From an uncultured Clostridia bacterium (GTDB taxonomy: Bacteria > Bacillota > Clostridia > UBA1381), in assembly GCA_905236685.1 (NCBI GenBank), contig CAJOPD010000106.1:1-5358 (forward strand): a stretch of 5,358 nucleotides of DNA, written 5' to 3'. Within the stretch, counting starts at the first letter, position 1, and each line of letters begins with the position of its first letter. Below the pieces are notes generated by a model. That model was not told where the DNA came from. It saw only the letters and a list, made by a program, of their open reading frames with translations, and ran no database searches. Shown piece after piece: positions 4,345 through 5,358 of this stretch. The translations under genes and the position numbers were made by a program.

Positions 4345-5358
4345 TTAAATACTGTTTCTGTCAACCTTTCTTACATTCGAAACATCACCATCGCTATCAC
4401 CCCCTCTGTCTCCCAAAAGATCGTTAACAGCCCGATTCTCAGATTTATTCCGGCGGTTAATAACTTGCGGCGAAACCCTTGCGCGGTCGTTTGTTTTTAT
4501 TTCAGTTTCATGCCGCCACTTTGGAATATGCATAACCGCCTTCTCCTTCACGAGCAGATTTGAAAACGGGTGCTTGGTATAGTCAAATTTATCGACCTTA
4601 AGCACCTTTTCGCCTCTCATGATTATAAGCGCCTGATTTATTGGGAGCCTTAGCACTTCATCAGGAGTGAGCAGCTTTCTTTTGCCTATTGAGCGTGCTT
4701 CGCGGAAGTCCGTCGTATAATCCGTAATTCTCATTGAGTTGAGAGTTTTTGTTTTGCTTGCTACTCCTACCGTGACATCTCCGGTTCTGTCGGAAATGTA
4801 CGCTGCCGTTTCCTGATCTGTACACCCAAGGAAAAGTTGAGTGTCGCAATTCCCCAGTATCTCCTGCCACGCTCCGTATGGATATCTGTTCTGGAGCTGA
4901 GCAATGTTCTGGAATATTACTGATATATTTATACCGCGGCTTCTTACCGTACTTATCTTTTTCTTGAAATCGGGTATGGCCCCGATATTCGGAAATTCAT
5001 CAAGTACAAAATTTACAGGCACCGGCAGTTTTCCGTTTTCCCCAAAGTTATCCGCATAACGAACAAGCTTTATAAACAAAAAAGAAAAGAACAGCGACGA
5101 CAAAAAATTGAACGTGCTGTCCTGATCCGACGTTATGCAAAAATATGCCGACTTTGTTTTACCTGCGTCTTCTAAGTTTATCTCATTATATGATGTAATG
5201 CTCCTTATCATCTCGTTCTGGAATACCTGAAGCTTCGCACCGAGTCCTATAATTGTGCTTGACCTCACATTTTCGGAAGCCTGTTTAAAGATGTGATACG
5301 GTGCAAACGCAGGGTGGCTGATATCAAGTTGAGAGAACATAGCATCTAATTGCTGCGC
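4345..5358 (-). CDS. virD4: VirD4/TraG-type conjugative coupling protein, C-terminal part (5' end outside window)
   Basis: A type IV coupling protein: a membrane-anchored hexameric ATPase that links the relaxase-DNA complex to the mating channel. The frame is open to the right edge (first visible residues AQQLDAM), leaving 337 residues to the stop at 4345. Counting from the first visible residue, the Walker B region is VNFVLDEFPNIG (115-126), followed by AIPDF. Next comes the strand SVIFQNIAQLQNRY (146-159), then GNCDTQLFLGCTDQETAAYI (169-188) of the TraG/TraD C-terminal region, and the typical KLLTPDEVLRLP and FDYTKHP motifs (~228-263). The Walker A motif and transmembrane helices are upstream of the window. 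The last ~70 residues are polar and variable. The IPDF-containing Walker B region matches VirD4-like proteins of clostridial conjugative elements. The gene heads the visible - strand block. The family call is secure; the subfamily is from memory. Confidence 0.95.
   Translation of the reverse strand, partial: AQQLDAMFSQLDISHPAFAPYHIFKQASENVRSSTIIGLGAKLQVFQNEMIRSITSYNEINLEDAGKTKSAYFCITSDQDSTFNFLSSLFFSFLFIKLVRYADNFGENGKLPVPVNFVLDEFPNIGAIPDFKKKISTVRSRGINISVIFQNIAQLQNRYPYGAWQEILGNCDTQLFLGCTDQETAAYISDRTGDVTVGVASKTKTLNSMRITDYTTDFREARSIGKRKLLTPDEVLRLPINQALIIMRGEKVLKVDKFDYTKHPFSNLLVKEKAVMHIPKWRHETEIKTNDRARVSPQVINRRNKSENRAVNDLLGDRGGDSDGDVSNVRKVDRNSI

Noticed and set aside
4661..4870. A 69-codon open frame on the - strand
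   Set aside because: It lies wholly inside the coupling protein gene in another frame, has arginine- and serine-rich shadow composition and no ribosome binding site of its own.

Overview
This window looks like part of an integrative conjugative element (or conjugative plasmid) from a low-GC Gram-positive bacterium, probably an anaerobic gut-type Clostridia (Oscillospiraceae/Lachnospiraceae-like). The evidence is the VirD4/TraG coupling protein of the Gram-positive type, the strong AAGGAGG-type ribosome binding sites, the moderate AT-richness and the accessory gene set. The taxonomic placement is inference; no rRNA or other marker is present.

Layout. On the + strand, positions 2-598 hold the C-terminal part of an ATP-dependent DNA ligase whose start lies off the left edge. 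Everything else is on the - strand and reads right to left as one co-directional block. It runs: VirD4-like coupling protein (start beyond the right edge), a protein with three S1-like OB modules, a small cysteine-rich protein, a DUF3268-type zinc-finger protein, a sigma-70 family factor, an unrecognised 227-residue protein that may carry a winged helix, and a small two-helix membrane protein. The last gene converges on the ligase with only 6 bp between the two stop codons.

Gaps inside the block are 16, 59, 109, 14, 44 and 54 bp. Two of them (59 and 54 bp) each contain a perfect 8-bp GC-rich hairpin, then a T-run, then directly the Shine-Dalgarno of the next gene. The 109-bp gap holds a weak promoter candidate. 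Six start codons were set by good Shine-Dalgarno sequences rather than by the longest open frame.

How the genes may work together (inference): the coupling protein would deliver the relaxosome to the type IV secretion channel. The S1-like, Cys-rich and zinc-finger proteins are accessory nucleic-acid-associated candidates. The sigma factor and its downstream neighbour could form a regulatory pair controlling element genes. The ligase could seal nicks after transfer, replication or repair. I see no integrase, relaxase, att site, CRISPR array, tRNA or rRNA here. The least explained parts are the S1-like protein, the Cys-rich protein, the sigma-neighbour protein and the repeated hairpin/T-run/Shine-Dalgarno arrangement.
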